Below, piece after piece: positions 27,079 to 36,557 of a DNA stretch of 64,000 nt. This stretch comes from Methanofervidicoccus abyssi (lineage in GTDB: Archaea > AGJL01 > Methanococci > Methanococcales > Methanococcaceae): contig NZ_BFAX01000003.1 of NCBI RefSeq assembly GCF_004310395.1, positions 301,333 to 365,332 on the forward strand, written 5' to 3'. Both the position numbers and the translations under genes were made by a program. The stretch's first letter is position 1; every line of letters starts with the position of its first letter. The notes under the pieces were generated by a model. It was not told the DNA's origin and ran no database searches. It saw only the letters and a list, made by a program, of their open reading frames with translations.

Positions 27079-29361
27079 ATGGGGCTATTTGATAGAATTA
27101 AAAAGAAAAGTATTAAACCTACGCCTATCATTGTTAAAAAAAGTAAAATTTTAGATGAAATAGATGTTGAGAAGATAGGTAGTGACATTCTTCAAAATAA
27201 TAAGACTAATATATCAACAGATGTTACTAAAAGACCTATTGAAAAAGAAGACAACACCCAAATATTGAAGTCCAAAGAAGAATTTTCTGTTAAATTTGAA
27301 AAGTTTAAAATAACGTCCCCAAAAGTTATAGATACCTATACTGTGAAAATAGAAGATATGGAATTTGAGGTAGTTTTGGAAAAAGAAGAAGGGTATATAT
27401 ATTATATAATACCTGAGATTGATCAGATGTTAAATATATTATCCAAATTACCAAAAAATAGTGTTCAGGAAATAAAAACTGATATATCAGAAGGAGAGTT
27501 CAACAGTGTCGGTGAAATATATAGATACTTATCAAACTATGTAGAGAAATATGATTTAGATCTTAAAAATGCTGAAATTAGAAGTTTAGCAAAGTACTTC
27601 TACTTGATTGTTGGTAAATTGGGGTTTTTAGAGATACCTCTAAATGACGAGAGATTAGAAGAGATAATGATAAATGGAGAATACAGATACGCTTACGTGT
27701 TCCATAGAAAATACCAGATGTGTAAAACCAACATTATTTTTAATGAAGAAGAATTAAGAAGAATTATAGAAAGTATAGCATTAATTGCAGGGAGGACAAT
27801 AGATGCCAGAACTCCTATGTTGGATGCATTTTTACCTGATGGAAGTAGAGTTAATGCTACCATAAAGGAGGTTACACCAGAAGGGGATACTTTAACTATC
27901 CGTAAATTCACGAAAGATCCTTTAACAGTTGTTGATCTTATAAAATTTGGTACCTTCAACTTTGAATTTGCAGCCTTCCTATGGCAGGCTGTAGAGGGAT
28001 ACTTCGGAGCTAAACCTGCAAATACCTTAATTGCAGGAGGTACAGGTTCTGGTAAGACTACAACCCTCAACGTAATATCTATGTTCTCCATGTACACTGA
28101 TAGAATAGTCACCATCGAGGATACACCAGAACTTCAGATACCCCATGATCATGTAATAAAGATGATAACTAGACCTCCAAGACCTGGAGTTCCCGGCTAC
28201 GAAATTACCATGAATGATCTAATCAAAAACGCCTTAAGGATGAGGCCTGATAGGATATTTGTAGGAGAAGTGAGAGGTGAAGAAGCTCACTCTCTTTTAG
28301 TAGCCATGAACACTGGCCATGACGGTGCGTTAGTTGGAGAAGAGTTGATATACCTATCTGATGGGACGGTTGTGGAGATAGGAAACTTTGTAGATAGGTT
28401 CTTCGAGGAAGGATATAAAGTAATAAAGGAGGATAATGGATTTGAATGGATAGATATATCTAAGGATAACATATACATCAAGAGTTTCAACAAGAGATCC
28501 TTAAAAATCGAGGATAAGTTGATATCTCACGTATGGAGAAAAAGATATTCTGGAAAACTTCTAAAAATAAAAACTGAGAGTAACAGGGAGATAACCCTTA
28601 CTTATGATCATCCACTTTATGTACTAAGAGGTGTTATCTTCGAGGTAAATGCTTCTTCATTGGAGGTAGGGGATTATATAGCCCTTCCTAAGAGATGCAC
28701 GGAATATGAAAGATGGGAAATAGTTAACAAGAGTGCTGGAAATGGAGATACAGTAGTAGAAGATCTAAATGTTTCAGATGTTTTAAGTGGAGATATCTCT
28801 TGGGATAGAGTTGTCTCTATCGAGGAAGTCATCTACAACGGTTATATATACGATCTTACAGTGGAGGACAACCATACCTATATAGCAGGGAGTAACTGGG
28901 GAATTATAGTTTCTAACTGTTCTGGGACTATCCACGCAAACAGTGCAAGTGAGGCTATAAATAGGTTGATAAACCCACCGATGAATGTACCTAAGATCAT
29001 GTTATCTTCCTTAGATTTTATTATAAACCAGCAGAGAATTAAAAGGAATAGAAAAACTATTAGAAGGATATTGGAAGTTATAGAAATCAGTGGTTCTGGT
29101 GAAAATATATCACAAACACTTCTCTTCACTTACGATAGTGTGGAGGATACTATAAAAAGAGAAGGAATCTGTATGTGGGAAGAAGAGGTTTGTAATATTG
29201 CAGGTATAACTAGGGAGGAGTTAATAGAAGATAGACTTAACAGAATTGAAGTGTTGAAGTATGCTGTTAGAAACAATATAAGGGATATAAAAAGTGTAGG
29301 TAATTTAATAAGGAGATACCAGGAGGATCCAGAAAGATTGCTTAATAGTATAAGGCTCTAA
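27079..29361 (+). CDS. klbA: KlbA-type type II/IV secretion ATPase containing an intein
   Basis: 760 residues as encoded, 563 after splicing. The extein is a GspE/TadA-family hexameric ATPase that drives pilus assembly or secretion at the membrane. Visible motifs are LIAGGTGSGKTTTLNVI (Walker A), TIEDTPELQI (Asp box), MRPDRIFVGEVRGEEAHSLL (Walker B), and the His box MNTGHDG joined after splicing to CSGTIHANS. The intein breaks the His box, so splicing is needed for activity. An N-terminal 100-residue charged extension precedes the conserved domain. TadB/TadC-type membrane genes follow in the same direction. Confidence 0.93.
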   Translation: MGLFDRIKKKSIKPTPIIVKKSKILDEIDVEKIGSDILQNNKTNISTDVTKRPIEKEDNTQILKSKEEFSVKFEKFKITSPKVIDTYTVKIEDMEFEVVLEKEEGYIYYIIPEIDQMLNILSKLPKNSVQEIKTDISEGEFNSVGEIYRYLSNYVEKYDLDLKNAEIRSLAKYFYLIVGKLGFLEIPLNDERLEEIMINGEYRYAYVFHRKYQMCKTNIIFNEEELRRIIESIALIAGRTIDARTPMLDAFLPDGSRVNATIKEVTPEGDTLTIRKFTKDPLTVVDLIKFGTFNFEFAAFLWQAVEGYFGAKPANTLIAGGTGSGKTTTLNVISMFSMYTDRIVTIEDTPELQIPHDHVIKMITRPPRPGVPGYEITMNDLIKNALRMRPDRIFVGEVRGEEAHSLLVAMNTGHDGALVGEELIYLSDGTVVEIGNFVDRFFEEGYKVIKEDNGFEWIDISKDNIYIKSFNKRSLKIEDKLISHVWRKRYSGKLLKIKTESNREITLTYDHPLYVLRGVIFEVNASSLEVGDYIALPKRCTEYERWEIVNKSAGNGDTVVEDLNVSDVLSGDISWDRVVSIEEVIYNGYIYDLTVEDNHTYIAGSNWGIIVSNCSGTIHANSASEAINRLINPPMNVPKIMLSSLDFIINQQRIKRNRKTIRRILEVIEISGSGENISQTLLFTYDSVEDTIKREGICMWEEEVCNIAGITREELIEDRLNRIEVLKYAVRNNIRDIKSVGNLIRRYQEDPERLLNSIRL
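28327..28917 (+). other. 197-residue mini-intein with N-terminal alanine
   Basis: In-frame insertion at residues 417-613 of KlbA. It starts ALVGEELIYLSDG, with alanine where Cys or Ser is usual, has block B LTYDHPLY (TxxH-type histidine), block F YIYDLTVEDNHTYIAG, and ends VSN before the +1 Cys. The penultimate residue is Ser, not His. Alanine-1 KlbA inteins are known from Methanocaldococcus and splice by direct attack of Cys+1 on the N-terminal junction. No homing endonuclease motif is present. A 40-residue acidic stretch (about 125-160) fills that place, and may be a remnant. Confidence 0.9.
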
Positions 29362-29778
29362 CCACAATATAATATCCACAGCTCTCATTTAAGGTAATTT
29401 AAGGATATTAGGCCATATACATCAGTTCCAAATAAAAACAACAATCTATTATAAAAATAATAAATAATTATAATATAAAATAATTATAAAAATAATAAAT
29501 TAAAAACAAGAAACTTCTATCTACCTCGAATATAGATACATCTCTTCTACTCCTGAACAATTTCAAAGAAAGTCTCTTTTATACCTTTTTAACTACAACT
29601 GTTGGAATAATTTTTTTATGTTCTATTTTTTAATTACTACTTTAATGGAGCTAAGGTAATGCTTAATAATAATACTTATATAAAAAATTATAAATATTTT
29701 TCAGTTTAAACTTTAAATATTAAATTTAAGAGTTGGTTTCCTTCTCCGCCCTAAAGGGCGAGATTTCACGGTGATGTG
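29362..29778. other. 417-base AT-rich spacer within the pilus cluster
   Basis: No gene is supported. It carries TATA-like tracts, a copy of a short dispersed sequence (29625-29672) that recurs before archease, and a GC-rich hairpin (29747-29760) just before the next start. The length suggests that the downstream TadB/TadC pair has its own promoter. Confidence 0.5.
29747..29760. promoter_or_regulatory. GC hairpin just upstream of the TadB-like start
   Basis: CGCCCT, AA, AGGGCG is a perfect 6-base inverted repeat in very AT-rich sequence. It ends 18 bases before the likely ATG, beside the GGTGAT ribosome binding site. It could limit translation or mark an IS200/IS605-type end left behind. The TnpB remnant in this window shows that such elements once moved here. 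Confidence 0.35.
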
Positions 29779-30909
29779 ATGACAAATACAATTATAAAGA
29801 GGTTAAAGGAATTATTTAAAGAATTTTTAGAGACTATCAAAAAGTATCTCTCAGAGATAATTGATACTATAGATAATGTGATCTATTTTAAATTAAATAT
29901 TGGAAGGCCTCGAGGTTATATAAAAAGAAAGAAAATTTCTCTAGGCGATATCAAAAAACTAATTGATAAGTACAGAGATATTGATGAAGATATGATGAAA
30001 TTCTACGATATCCAGGAGTATATTGATTACGATAGTATTTTAGAGAGAAAAAAATTAGAGGAAATAGAGATAGACTTAGATGAACTATTGGAACGATCTT
30101 ATATGAATATTCTTAGAGATTATATTACAAATTTTTCCTACTGTGTAATCCGTAGTAAATATTTACCTTCTTTAAGAGATTTCCAATATGCAGGTATTAA
30201 AGATATAAATAAGTATTTCATGAAGGTAATAGTTATATCCATTGTTGTAGGTTTAATATTCTTTTTGAACTCCATAGATGATATATTTATAGGTTTAATA
30301 GATGGACTCTTTGCAACTATATTGGTAATAGTTGCAGGAATATACTATCCAAAGATAAAACTCATACTATTTCGAGGAGATATAAAAATCCAGATAATAG
30401 TAACACTTCTAGATATGATAGCATCACTAAACGCTGGAATGTCTTTACAGGAGTGTGTTAAAAAAATAGCAGAGAACCCTGAGTATGGTATTCCTTCTTT
30501 TGAATTTAAAGGGATTATCTACGATATCGAAAAAGGAGGCTATAGTTTTAAAGAGGCATTAGAGAGGGCAAGATTTAGAACTAAGATACCTCTAATGAAA
30601 AAGTTATATACCCAACTTATAGTGGCTATAAATAAAGGAGGTGCCCAGTTACTTTTGGAAAGTTTATACAACGACATTCTCAGAGAATCAACGGCCAAAA
30701 TAGATTCATCTAAGTTCCAAATAACAAATTTAGGTAATTTAATATTTGGTGTAGGTATAATTTTACCTTTCTCAGGGATGATGCTTTCAGCAATTCAGGG
30801 AAATACAGGTTTCAGTGGTATAATAGAAACAGTGGATTTAATTCTGACAAAGATAGCCCCTATATCAGCTGCCATCTTTGCAGTATTTATAAAGTTAAAA
30901 ATCGAGTGA
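29779..30909 (+). CDS. TadB/GspF-type pilus or secretion membrane protein
   Basis: 376 residues. A charged cytoplasmic N-terminal region of about 140 residues precedes two hydrophobic segments (about 150-190), a type II secretion F domain (SLNAGMSLQECVKKIAENP, then GGYSFKEALERARFRT) and hydrophobic C-terminal segments. It is the platform protein that the KlbA ATPase would act on. Start: the ATG at 29779 is preferred over the GTG at 29776 because GGTGAT lies just upstream. The next gene starts four bases after its stop. Confidence 0.82.
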   Translation: MTNTIIKRLKELFKEFLETIKKYLSEIIDTIDNVIYFKLNIGRPRGYIKRKKISLGDIKKLIDKYRDIDEDMMKFYDIQEYIDYDSILERKKLEEIEIDLDELLERSYMNILRDYITNFSYCVIRSKYLPSLRDFQYAGIKDINKYFMKVIVISIVVGLIFFLNSIDDIFIGLIDGLFATILVIVAGIYYPKIKLILFRGDIKIQIIVTLLDMIASLNAGMSLQECVKKIAENPEYGIPSFEFKGIIYDIEKGGYSFKEALERARFRTKIPLMKKLYTQLIVAINKGGAQLLLESLYNDILRESTAKIDSSKFQITNLGNLIFGVGIILPFSGMMLSAIQGNTGFSGIIETVDLILTKIAPISAAIFAVFIKLKIE

Positions 30910-30913
30910 AATA

Positions 30914-31801
30914 ATGGTAAGTCTTTACGACTTATACTTGTGTATAATAAGACGAAATATTATTTTGTTAAAGGAGTGTGGTATTAAGATAAGTGAAAAG
31001 AGATATCTATTAGCTATAGTACTCTCTACAATAATACCTCTTATATTAAAATACTTCTTGAATCTCACTTTAAAGAGTTTTATGATACTGCTTATTATGT
31101 ACCTCCTTACTACATTTCTACTTCCCAGAATTATCTACGATATAAAAATAGAGAGGTTTGAACGTAACTTACCTAAGGCTCTCTACGTAATGGTATTGGC
31201 GTTAGAATCTGGACGCTCTGTAGTAGATGCTATCAACGAAGTCATTGAGAGTAATATCAGAGAAGTTGACATAGTCTTTTTAAAAATAGTTAAATTAATT
31301 GTTGATAAAAAATTAAGTTTTGAAGATGCTGTACTTTTAGTTTCAGCTAGCATGGATTCGAAGATATTTAGGTTAGTTGGGAGGTTGCTTATTGAAAATA
31401 GAAAATACGGGGGAGAGTTGGCAAAAACTTTAGCCACTCTTGCAAAAACCCTTGAGGATTTACAAAACCTAAGATCACAGTTGTTAAGTGTTACTGCTAA
31501 CGGTCTTGCAGTAGGGTTAATAATACTCTGTGGAGTAGTCCCTGCAACTGCAGGTATCATTGGAAGTTATTTAAATATAACTGCAACCTTGGTACCTGGT
31601 AGAACTCCAGTAACACCGGAAGAGATTGCAAAGTGTATGGAGATCATCCAGATTGGTACAGGAATCTTTGGAATGTTATTTACTATCCCACTCTTCGGTT
31701 TAAAATTTAGTAGAATGGTAGTAGGTGGTACTATATGTATGACCTTTGGTATATTATCTTTCTACATCACATTCAATATGACAAAGTTTCTCTTCTCCTA
31801 A
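30914..31801 (+). CDS. TadC/GspF-type pilus or secretion membrane protein
   Basis: 295 residues with hydrophobic pairs at about 28-80 and at the C-terminus, around a cytoplasmic F domain (KALYVMVLALESGRSVVDAI, then NRKYGGELAKTLATLAKTLE). It is the second platform protein, read directly after the TadB-like gene. Together with KlbA they make a minimal assembly machine; no pilin or prepilin peptidase is in the window. Its 3' end overlaps the convergent HD-domain gene by 48 bases, an unusually long overlap. Confidence 0.82.
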   Translation: MVSLYDLYLCIIRRNIILLKECGIKISEKRYLLAIVLSTIIPLILKYFLNLTLKSFMILLIMYLLTTFLLPRIIYDIKIERFERNLPKALYVMVLALESGRSVVDAINEVIESNIREVDIVFLKIVKLIVDKKLSFEDAVLLVSASMDSKIFRLVGRLLIENRKYGGELAKTLATLAKTLEDLQNLRSQLLSVTANGLAVGLIILCGVVPATAGIIGSYLNITATLVPGRTPVTPEEIAKCMEIIQIGTGIFGMLFTIPLFGLKFSRMVVGGTICMTFGILSFYITFNMTKFLFS

Positions 31802-32404
31802 TAGTAGATTAATTTCATCGTTTAACTTTACAATCCTCAGTATTACAGGATGATCTATATTATCACAGGATAATTTCCTCCTGAACTTCTCCACTACAAC
31901 ATTTATATCTACCCTCCTTGTACCAATTATTAGATTGTCACAGTGTGCTACAAGTTTCTCCTCCAGTGTCGTAGGGATGTAGTCCCTTGGAGGTAATCCT
32001 AACTTAACAGCTTCCTCTTTTGGTATTCCTCCTCCAATGTGCCTCTCCACTATTAGAGCTAATTTTTCACCTAAGTTATACTCCCTTATTATCCTCCCCC
32101 CTTCAATACCATGGTTTATACCATGGGTCTTACTTCTTCCTATATCGTGAAGAAGGGCACCAAATACTGCCAAATCTAGATCTACATTATGACCTTTTCT
32201 CTTTAATTTTAAACCAACCTCATAGGTGTAAAGAGACACAGCCAAACAGTGCATCACCACATTTTTATTACATAACTTCGAGAGTAGAGAGTAGTATCTC
32301 CTAAATTTCTCATTATTTACATAGGGAAATACCTTGAGTATCTCTGGAATATACATACCCTCTCCATTAAGGATTTTGTATATTTTGTTTAACACTCTTT
32401 CCAT
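31754..32404 (-). CDS. HD-domain (HDIG) phosphohydrolase-like protein
   Basis: 216 residues of the archaeal TIGR00295-type family. The metal-binding HD residues are in HCLAVSLYTYEV, ALLHDIGRSKTHGINHG and LIVERHIGGGIPKEE. It is probably a phosphohydrolase of nucleotides or RNA ends; the substrate is unknown. The C-terminus is a short helical tail. It is convergent with the TadC-like gene, and the last 16 codons overlap it. Start: ATG after AAGGTGGCCCT. Confidence 0.85.
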   Translation of the reverse strand: MERVLNKIYKILNGEGMYIPEILKVFPYVNNEKFRRYYSLLSKLCNKNVVMHCLAVSLYTYEVGLKLKRKGHNVDLDLAVFGALLHDIGRSKTHGINHGIEGGRIIREYNLGEKLALIVERHIGGGIPKEEAVKLGLPPRDYIPTTLEEKLVAHCDNLIIGTRRVDINVVVEKFRRKLSCDNIDHPVILRIVKLNDEINLLLGEEKLCHIECDVER

Positions 32405-32797
32405 AGGGCCACCTTGTTATTAAATCTGTCTTTATACCTCTATCTCTCTGGATGTTTTATAAAACGGTAATAAAGGTTAGAAACTTTCTCGTGATATATA
32501 AAGAATATTAAAATCTTATACTTACATTAAAAATATAGTAAAAAAATAATAAAAATTAGCAAAAAAGAAACTTGTATTTAAAACCACTGGAAGATCCATG
32601 CACTCATAGATATATTTTTTTATATAATGAAAAAGAAGCAAAATCTATACTGTTTTCAGTACTCGATGTGGCCAAAGAATAAGGGCTTATTTTTACTTTT
32701 TAATTTAAGTATTAACAGTTTTAGGATCTCTTATTTTTTTAATTTCAATTATCCTTTTAATTATTTTTTAAATTTAAAAAATTCTGTTTAGGAATTA
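32405..32797. other. 393-base AT-rich interval with a dispersed repeat copy
   Basis: No gene is supported. The interval holds one copy (32641-32740) of a roughly 100-base repeat also found at 43073-43180. The rest is poly-A/T-rich. It lies downstream of purM and upstream of the HD-domain gene, both read leftward. Confidence 0.5.
32641..32740. repeat. Dispersed ~100-base repeat, copy 1
   Basis: Shared blocks with copy 2 include AGAATAAGGGCTTA, TTTTTACTTTTTAATTTA, TATTAACAGTTTT and TTAGGATCT, in the same order and orientation with small gaps. It contains no open frame. This copy lies just after the 3' end of purM; the other lies beyond the 5' end of purL. Confidence 0.65.
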
Positions 32798-33850
32798 TTA
32801 CTCTATTACTATATATTTATTTTTATACTTTACAACTACTTTATTTTTTATTACTTCATCTCCTATCTCCACCTCCTTTAAAACCTTACCTATAACATAG
32901 GCAGGAATGTTGTGATGGTTGGCGATCTCTATAACCTTTTCACTATCTTTTTTATCCACTATTACACAGAAACCTATGCCCATGTTGAAGGTTCTAAACA
33001 TCTCTTCATCTGGGACGTTTCCTACTCTCTGAATCTCATTGAATATGGGGTGAGGTTCAGGTAGGTTATCTATGAGGTAGACAACATCTTTTTTTAATCT
33101 TCTCAACTTCCTAAATCCTCCCCCTGTAATATGGGCGAGACCTTTAACCTTTACCTTTTTTATCATCTCCAACACTGGTTTTACATATATTCTCGTAGGT
33201 GTTAGTAACTCCTCTCCAACAGTTTTTCCATGAGGTAGTTCATGATGAATATCCATATTTCCAATTTCAAAGAACACCTTTCTAGCCAGGGACAGTCCAT
33301 TACTGTGTATCCCACTACTTCTAAGACCTACTATAACATCCCCTTTCTTAATATCCCTTCCAGTTATAACCTTATCCCTCCTTACAACGGCTAAAACTGT
33401 CCCTGCAATATCTATTCCCTTTACAATATCTGGAAGTGTTGCAGTTTCCCCTCCAATTAGACTTATATTCGCCTCCTTCAATCCCTCATTTAACCCCTTA
33501 CCTATCTGTCTCGCTATATTTTCATCTATATCTTCAACTGCTATATAATCAACAAGTGCAACAGGCTCCGCCCCTATGGAGATGGCATCGTTAACATTCA
33601 TAGCTATCATATCTATGGCTACAGTGTCGTATCTATTTGCCATCTTAGCAACAACCATCTTACTTCCAACCCCATCTGTACAGAGTACAAGATAGTAGTC
33701 TCCAAATTCGATAGCACCAGCATAGTGTCCTATAAGTTCTTCACAGGGTTTAAAACTATCATTCCTTTTAAAGGTAATTTGGGATATCAGTGCCCTTATA
33801 ACTCTATCCTCTTTATATATATCCACTCCAGCATCTCTGTAGGTTACCAT
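32798..33850 (-). CDS. purM: Phosphoribosylformylglycinamidine cyclo-ligase (AIR synthetase)
   Basis: 350 residues. It makes AIR from FGAM with ATP in purine synthesis, in the cytoplasm. Family landmarks are TYRDAGVDI at the start, LCTDGVGSKMVVAKM, IDMIAMNVNDAISIGAEPVA, SLIGGETATLPD and VKGLAHITGGGF. Full length is normal. The ribosome binding region precedes an ATG at 33850. It is a single gene; the PurL synthetase acting one step earlier is encoded 7 kb away on the same strand, and copies of one repeat lie beside both. Confidence 0.96.
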   Translation of the reverse strand: MVTYRDAGVDIYKEDRVIRALISQITFKRNDSFKPCEELIGHYAGAIEFGDYYLVLCTDGVGSKMVVAKMANRYDTVAIDMIAMNVNDAISIGAEPVALVDYIAVEDIDENIARQIGKGLNEGLKEANISLIGGETATLPDIVKGIDIAGTVLAVVRRDKVITGRDIKKGDVIVGLRSSGIHSNGLSLARKVFFEIGNMDIHHELPHGKTVGEELLTPTRIYVKPVLEMIKKVKVKGLAHITGGGFRKLRRLKKDVVYLIDNLPEPHPIFNEIQRVGNVPDEEMFRTFNMGIGFCVIVDKKDSEKVIEIANHHNIPAYVIGKVLKEVEIGDEVIKNKVVVKYKNKYIVIE

Positions 33851-34164
33851 ACTCTCTACTCATTTTTTTGTTTTTTGTTTTTAATAATAATTATTATAAA
33901 AATTATAAATAGATTATAGATTATAGTCACTAAATTATAAAATAATATAGAATACTTTAATTCTTAAAATCGTTAAATACTTGAAAAAAGTAATAAACGC
34001 TATATAAAAATATAGAAAATTTTAACACTCTCTCTTATTAGGAAAAAAGATAGGTTTTAAGAAGGTATTTTTTAATTTTATCTAGTTTTATAACTAATTG
34101 TTAAATTTTTTCAAGAATTTTAGTAAAAAATCTGTAAAAAAATTAATAATATTTTTGTGATAAG
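33851..34164. other. 314-base AT-rich divergent promoter region
   Basis: No gene is supported. It separates purM (leftward) and the K+ channel gene (rightward). It has long A/T tracts with several TATA-like sequences (for example CTATATAAAAATATAG near 33999), but no single promoter can be assigned. Nothing else is seen. Confidence 0.4.
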
Positions 34165-34839
34165 ATGAGACTATCCCTAAGTTCCCTCAAAGAGAGAATA
34201 TACAGTCCTAAGGTATACAACACTCTTGAGATAATAGGAATATTATGTACCTTGGAGATACTTATCTCCTTTATCCTTTCAACCTACAACCCACCTTATG
34301 AGTATATCTTCCTAAAGTTAGATTTTGCATCCATATCAATTCTTTCCTTTCAATTTTTCTATAAGTTAATAGGTAGTAAGGATAAGTTAAACTTCCTAAG
34401 GAATATCTACAATATAATCGACGCTGTAGTTATTGGGGCTTTTATCTTATACTTCCTTCAGATATACGCTACAAATGCAATTGTCAGTTTGAGGATAATC
34501 AACGCAGTTAGAATCCTGATACTTCTAAGGATTATAAAGTTTAAACATCTTAGATTGAGTCGTGAGGTAATAAACTTTATCACCATCTTAACTTACAGTT
34601 TTATAATATCTAGCTTTATATGGCTGGTGGAGAACGAGGTAAATCCAAATATAAATAACTTTGCGGATGCCTTCTACTTTACAGTAATATCTCTAACTAC
34701 AGTGGGGTATGGAGATATCACCCCTGTAACCCCCTGGGGAAAGGGAATAATTGTACTTTCCATCCTATATATAGTATCTGGACTTATAACTAAGATACAG
34801 TCTCTTTTCTATAGAGAGTTGGAGAAGGAAAAGAAGTAG
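34165..34839 (+). CDS. Voltage-sensor-type potassium channel
   Basis: 224 residues with six hydrophobic segments. An S4-like helix carries spaced arginines and lysines (RIINAVRILILLRIIKFKHL, near 110-130). The pore loop holds the K+ selectivity filter TTVGYGD. It belongs to the Kv/KvAP/MVP group, and the size fits the compact methanococcal channel MVP. It resides in the cytoplasmic membrane as a tetramer. The carbamoyltransferase gene starts eight bases after its stop, so they are likely cotranscribed though functionally unrelated. Confidence 0.9.
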   Translation: MRLSLSSLKERIYSPKVYNTLEIIGILCTLEILISFILSTYNPPYEYIFLKLDFASISILSFQFFYKLIGSKDKLNFLRNIYNIIDAVVIGAFILYFLQIYATNAIVSLRIINAVRILILLRIIKFKHLRLSREVINFITILTYSFIISSFIWLVENEVNPNINNFADAFYFTVISLTTVGYGDITPVTPWGKGIIVLSILYIVSGLITKIQSLFYRELEKEKK

Positions 34840-34847
34840 GGAGTAGT

Positions 34848-36389
34848 ATGATATTGGGCATCCACGATGGGCATAACAGCAGTGTCTCCCTAATCTCAGA
34901 TAGATGCATAGAATACGCGATAAGTGAGGAAAGATTCACTAGAAAGAAAAATCAGAGAGGCTTTCCTTCAAATGCTGTAGGTTATATACTGGGAGAAATA
35001 GGAGATAGGGATATAGATCTTATCACAGTTGGAGGGATGTTCAGGAGAGGAGGCAGGTTGAGAGCTATAAAGGAATTCCAGAAGAGATTGGACATTCCCA
35101 TACTCTACTTCCACCACCACCTATGTCACGCTGCACTCTACAAACTCTCAGACTTTAAGGAGTGTCTAGTTGTCACCATAGATGGTGGAGGAGACTCCCT
35201 CTCTGCAACAGTTTCCATAGGTAGTAAAAAAGGTTTGGAGATTATAGCTCAAAGTGATATAATAGATTCTCTTGGAGATTTCTACGCATCGATTACGGAG
35301 GTTTTAGGTTTTAAACCTATGGAGGATGAAGGTAAGGTGATGTGTCTCTCCAGTTATCCTGGGGAAGAGTTAGATATAGGTGTTATTATAGACTACGAGA
35401 GTAGGATAAAGTCATTTAAGAATTACCTTGGGGTTGTAGGTTATGAAGCTACAAAGGTATTGAGTAGAATACTTAAAAATTACAACATAGATCCTGCGAA
35501 TATGGACTTTAGAACCAAGGTGAATGTGGCAAAGTATGCCCAGAGGGTACTTGAGGATGTTGTGTTGAAGATGATAAGAGATTTCTCGGAGGAAACAGGT
35601 ATCGATAAAGTAGTCTTCAGTGGCGGTGTAGCTCAAAATGTTAAGTTGAACAGGAGGATAGGAGAGATGTACGATGTGTATATACCTCCCTTTATGGGAG
35701 ATGAAGGGCTGTCGATAGGATCATCTCTACTTATAAAAAAAGATAGAGTAGATCTAGAGGATACATACCTAGGATACAATATTTCAGATGGAAGAGTAGA
35801 AGAGTTAATAGAGAAGAGATACTTCAAGGATTACAGAGTTACATATCTAGAGGAGAGGGAGATATCTGAAATCTTGGGAAATCTTATACTGAAGAATAAG
35901 ATCCTCTGTATATGTAGGGAAAAGATGGAATTTGGCCCAAGGGCATTAGGTAATAGGAGTATTGTAGCACTACCAACTCGGGAAAACAGAGAAAAACTTA
36001 GTAGATTACTGAAGAGAGATAGTTTTATGCCATTTGCACCTACTATACTCTACGAACATGTGAAGGATTACCTAATAGATCCTAAATACAGCCCCTTTAT
36101 GACTATGGTTTTTGAGGTTAGGGAGAAAGTTAGGGAGAGAATAGAAGGTGTAGTACATGTGGATAACACAACGAGGCCCCAAACTTTAAAGAGGGGTTTC
36201 AACAAAGTATATTACGATACTATAAAATATATCTATGAGTGCATAGATCTTCCAGTGGTTTTAAATACAAGTTTCAACATCCATGGAGAACCTATAGTAT
36301 GCACTGAATTAGACGGAATAAGGACTTTTAGGATTGTAGGTGATGCACTGTTGTTGGGAAACTGGCTAATTGAGAAAAAGAGTAATTAG
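34848..36389 (+). CDS. NodU/CmcH-family carbamoyltransferase
   Basis: 513 residues. The N-terminal Kae1-like ASKHA domain has ILGIHDGHNSSVSLI, metal-binding histidines in YFHHHLCHAAL, and VVTIDGGGDSLSATVS. Later comes VFSGGVAQNVKLNRRI. The C-terminal YrdC-like domain holds REKMEFGPRALGNRSIVA. Such enzymes transfer carbamoyl from carbamoyl phosphate via carbamoyl-AMP to a hydroxyl of a small molecule. The acceptor here is unknown, and no glycan or antibiotic cluster is adjacent. Start: ATG at 34848 after GGGAGTAGT. Confidence 0.88.
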   Translation: MILGIHDGHNSSVSLISDRCIEYAISEERFTRKKNQRGFPSNAVGYILGEIGDRDIDLITVGGMFRRGGRLRAIKEFQKRLDIPILYFHHHLCHAALYKLSDFKECLVVTIDGGGDSLSATVSIGSKKGLEIIAQSDIIDSLGDFYASITEVLGFKPMEDEGKVMCLSSYPGEELDIGVIIDYESRIKSFKNYLGVVGYEATKVLSRILKNYNIDPANMDFRTKVNVAKYAQRVLEDVVLKMIRDFSEETGIDKVVFSGGVAQNVKLNRRIGEMYDVYIPPFMGDEGLSIGSSLLIKKDRVDLEDTYLGYNISDGRVEELIEKRYFKDYRVTYLEEREISEILGNLILKNKILCICREKMEFGPRALGNRSIVALPTRENREKLSRLLKRDSFMPFAPTILYEHVKDYLIDPKYSPFMTMVFEVREKVRERIEGVVHVDNTTRPQTLKRGFNKVYYDTIKYIYECIDLPVVLNTSFNIHGEPIVCTELDGIRTFRIVGDALLLGNWLIEKKSN

Positions 36390-36557
36390 TTAAATCCTAA
36401 CTTCCTTATTACTCGGATGGTTCAGGAATATAGACTGGATTTTATTTTTATATGATGTTCTTTATTTTTAATTTTAATTATTTTTATAATAAATTATTTT
36501 TTTACTCTTCGATAGTTGTTTAGTATAGATAGATTTATTCGTAATCGTTTATAGTTA

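Noticed and set aside
31183-31560. 125-codon minus-strand frame inside the TadC-like gene
   Set aside because: Serine/leucine-rich shadow of the F-domain gene, with no start signal.
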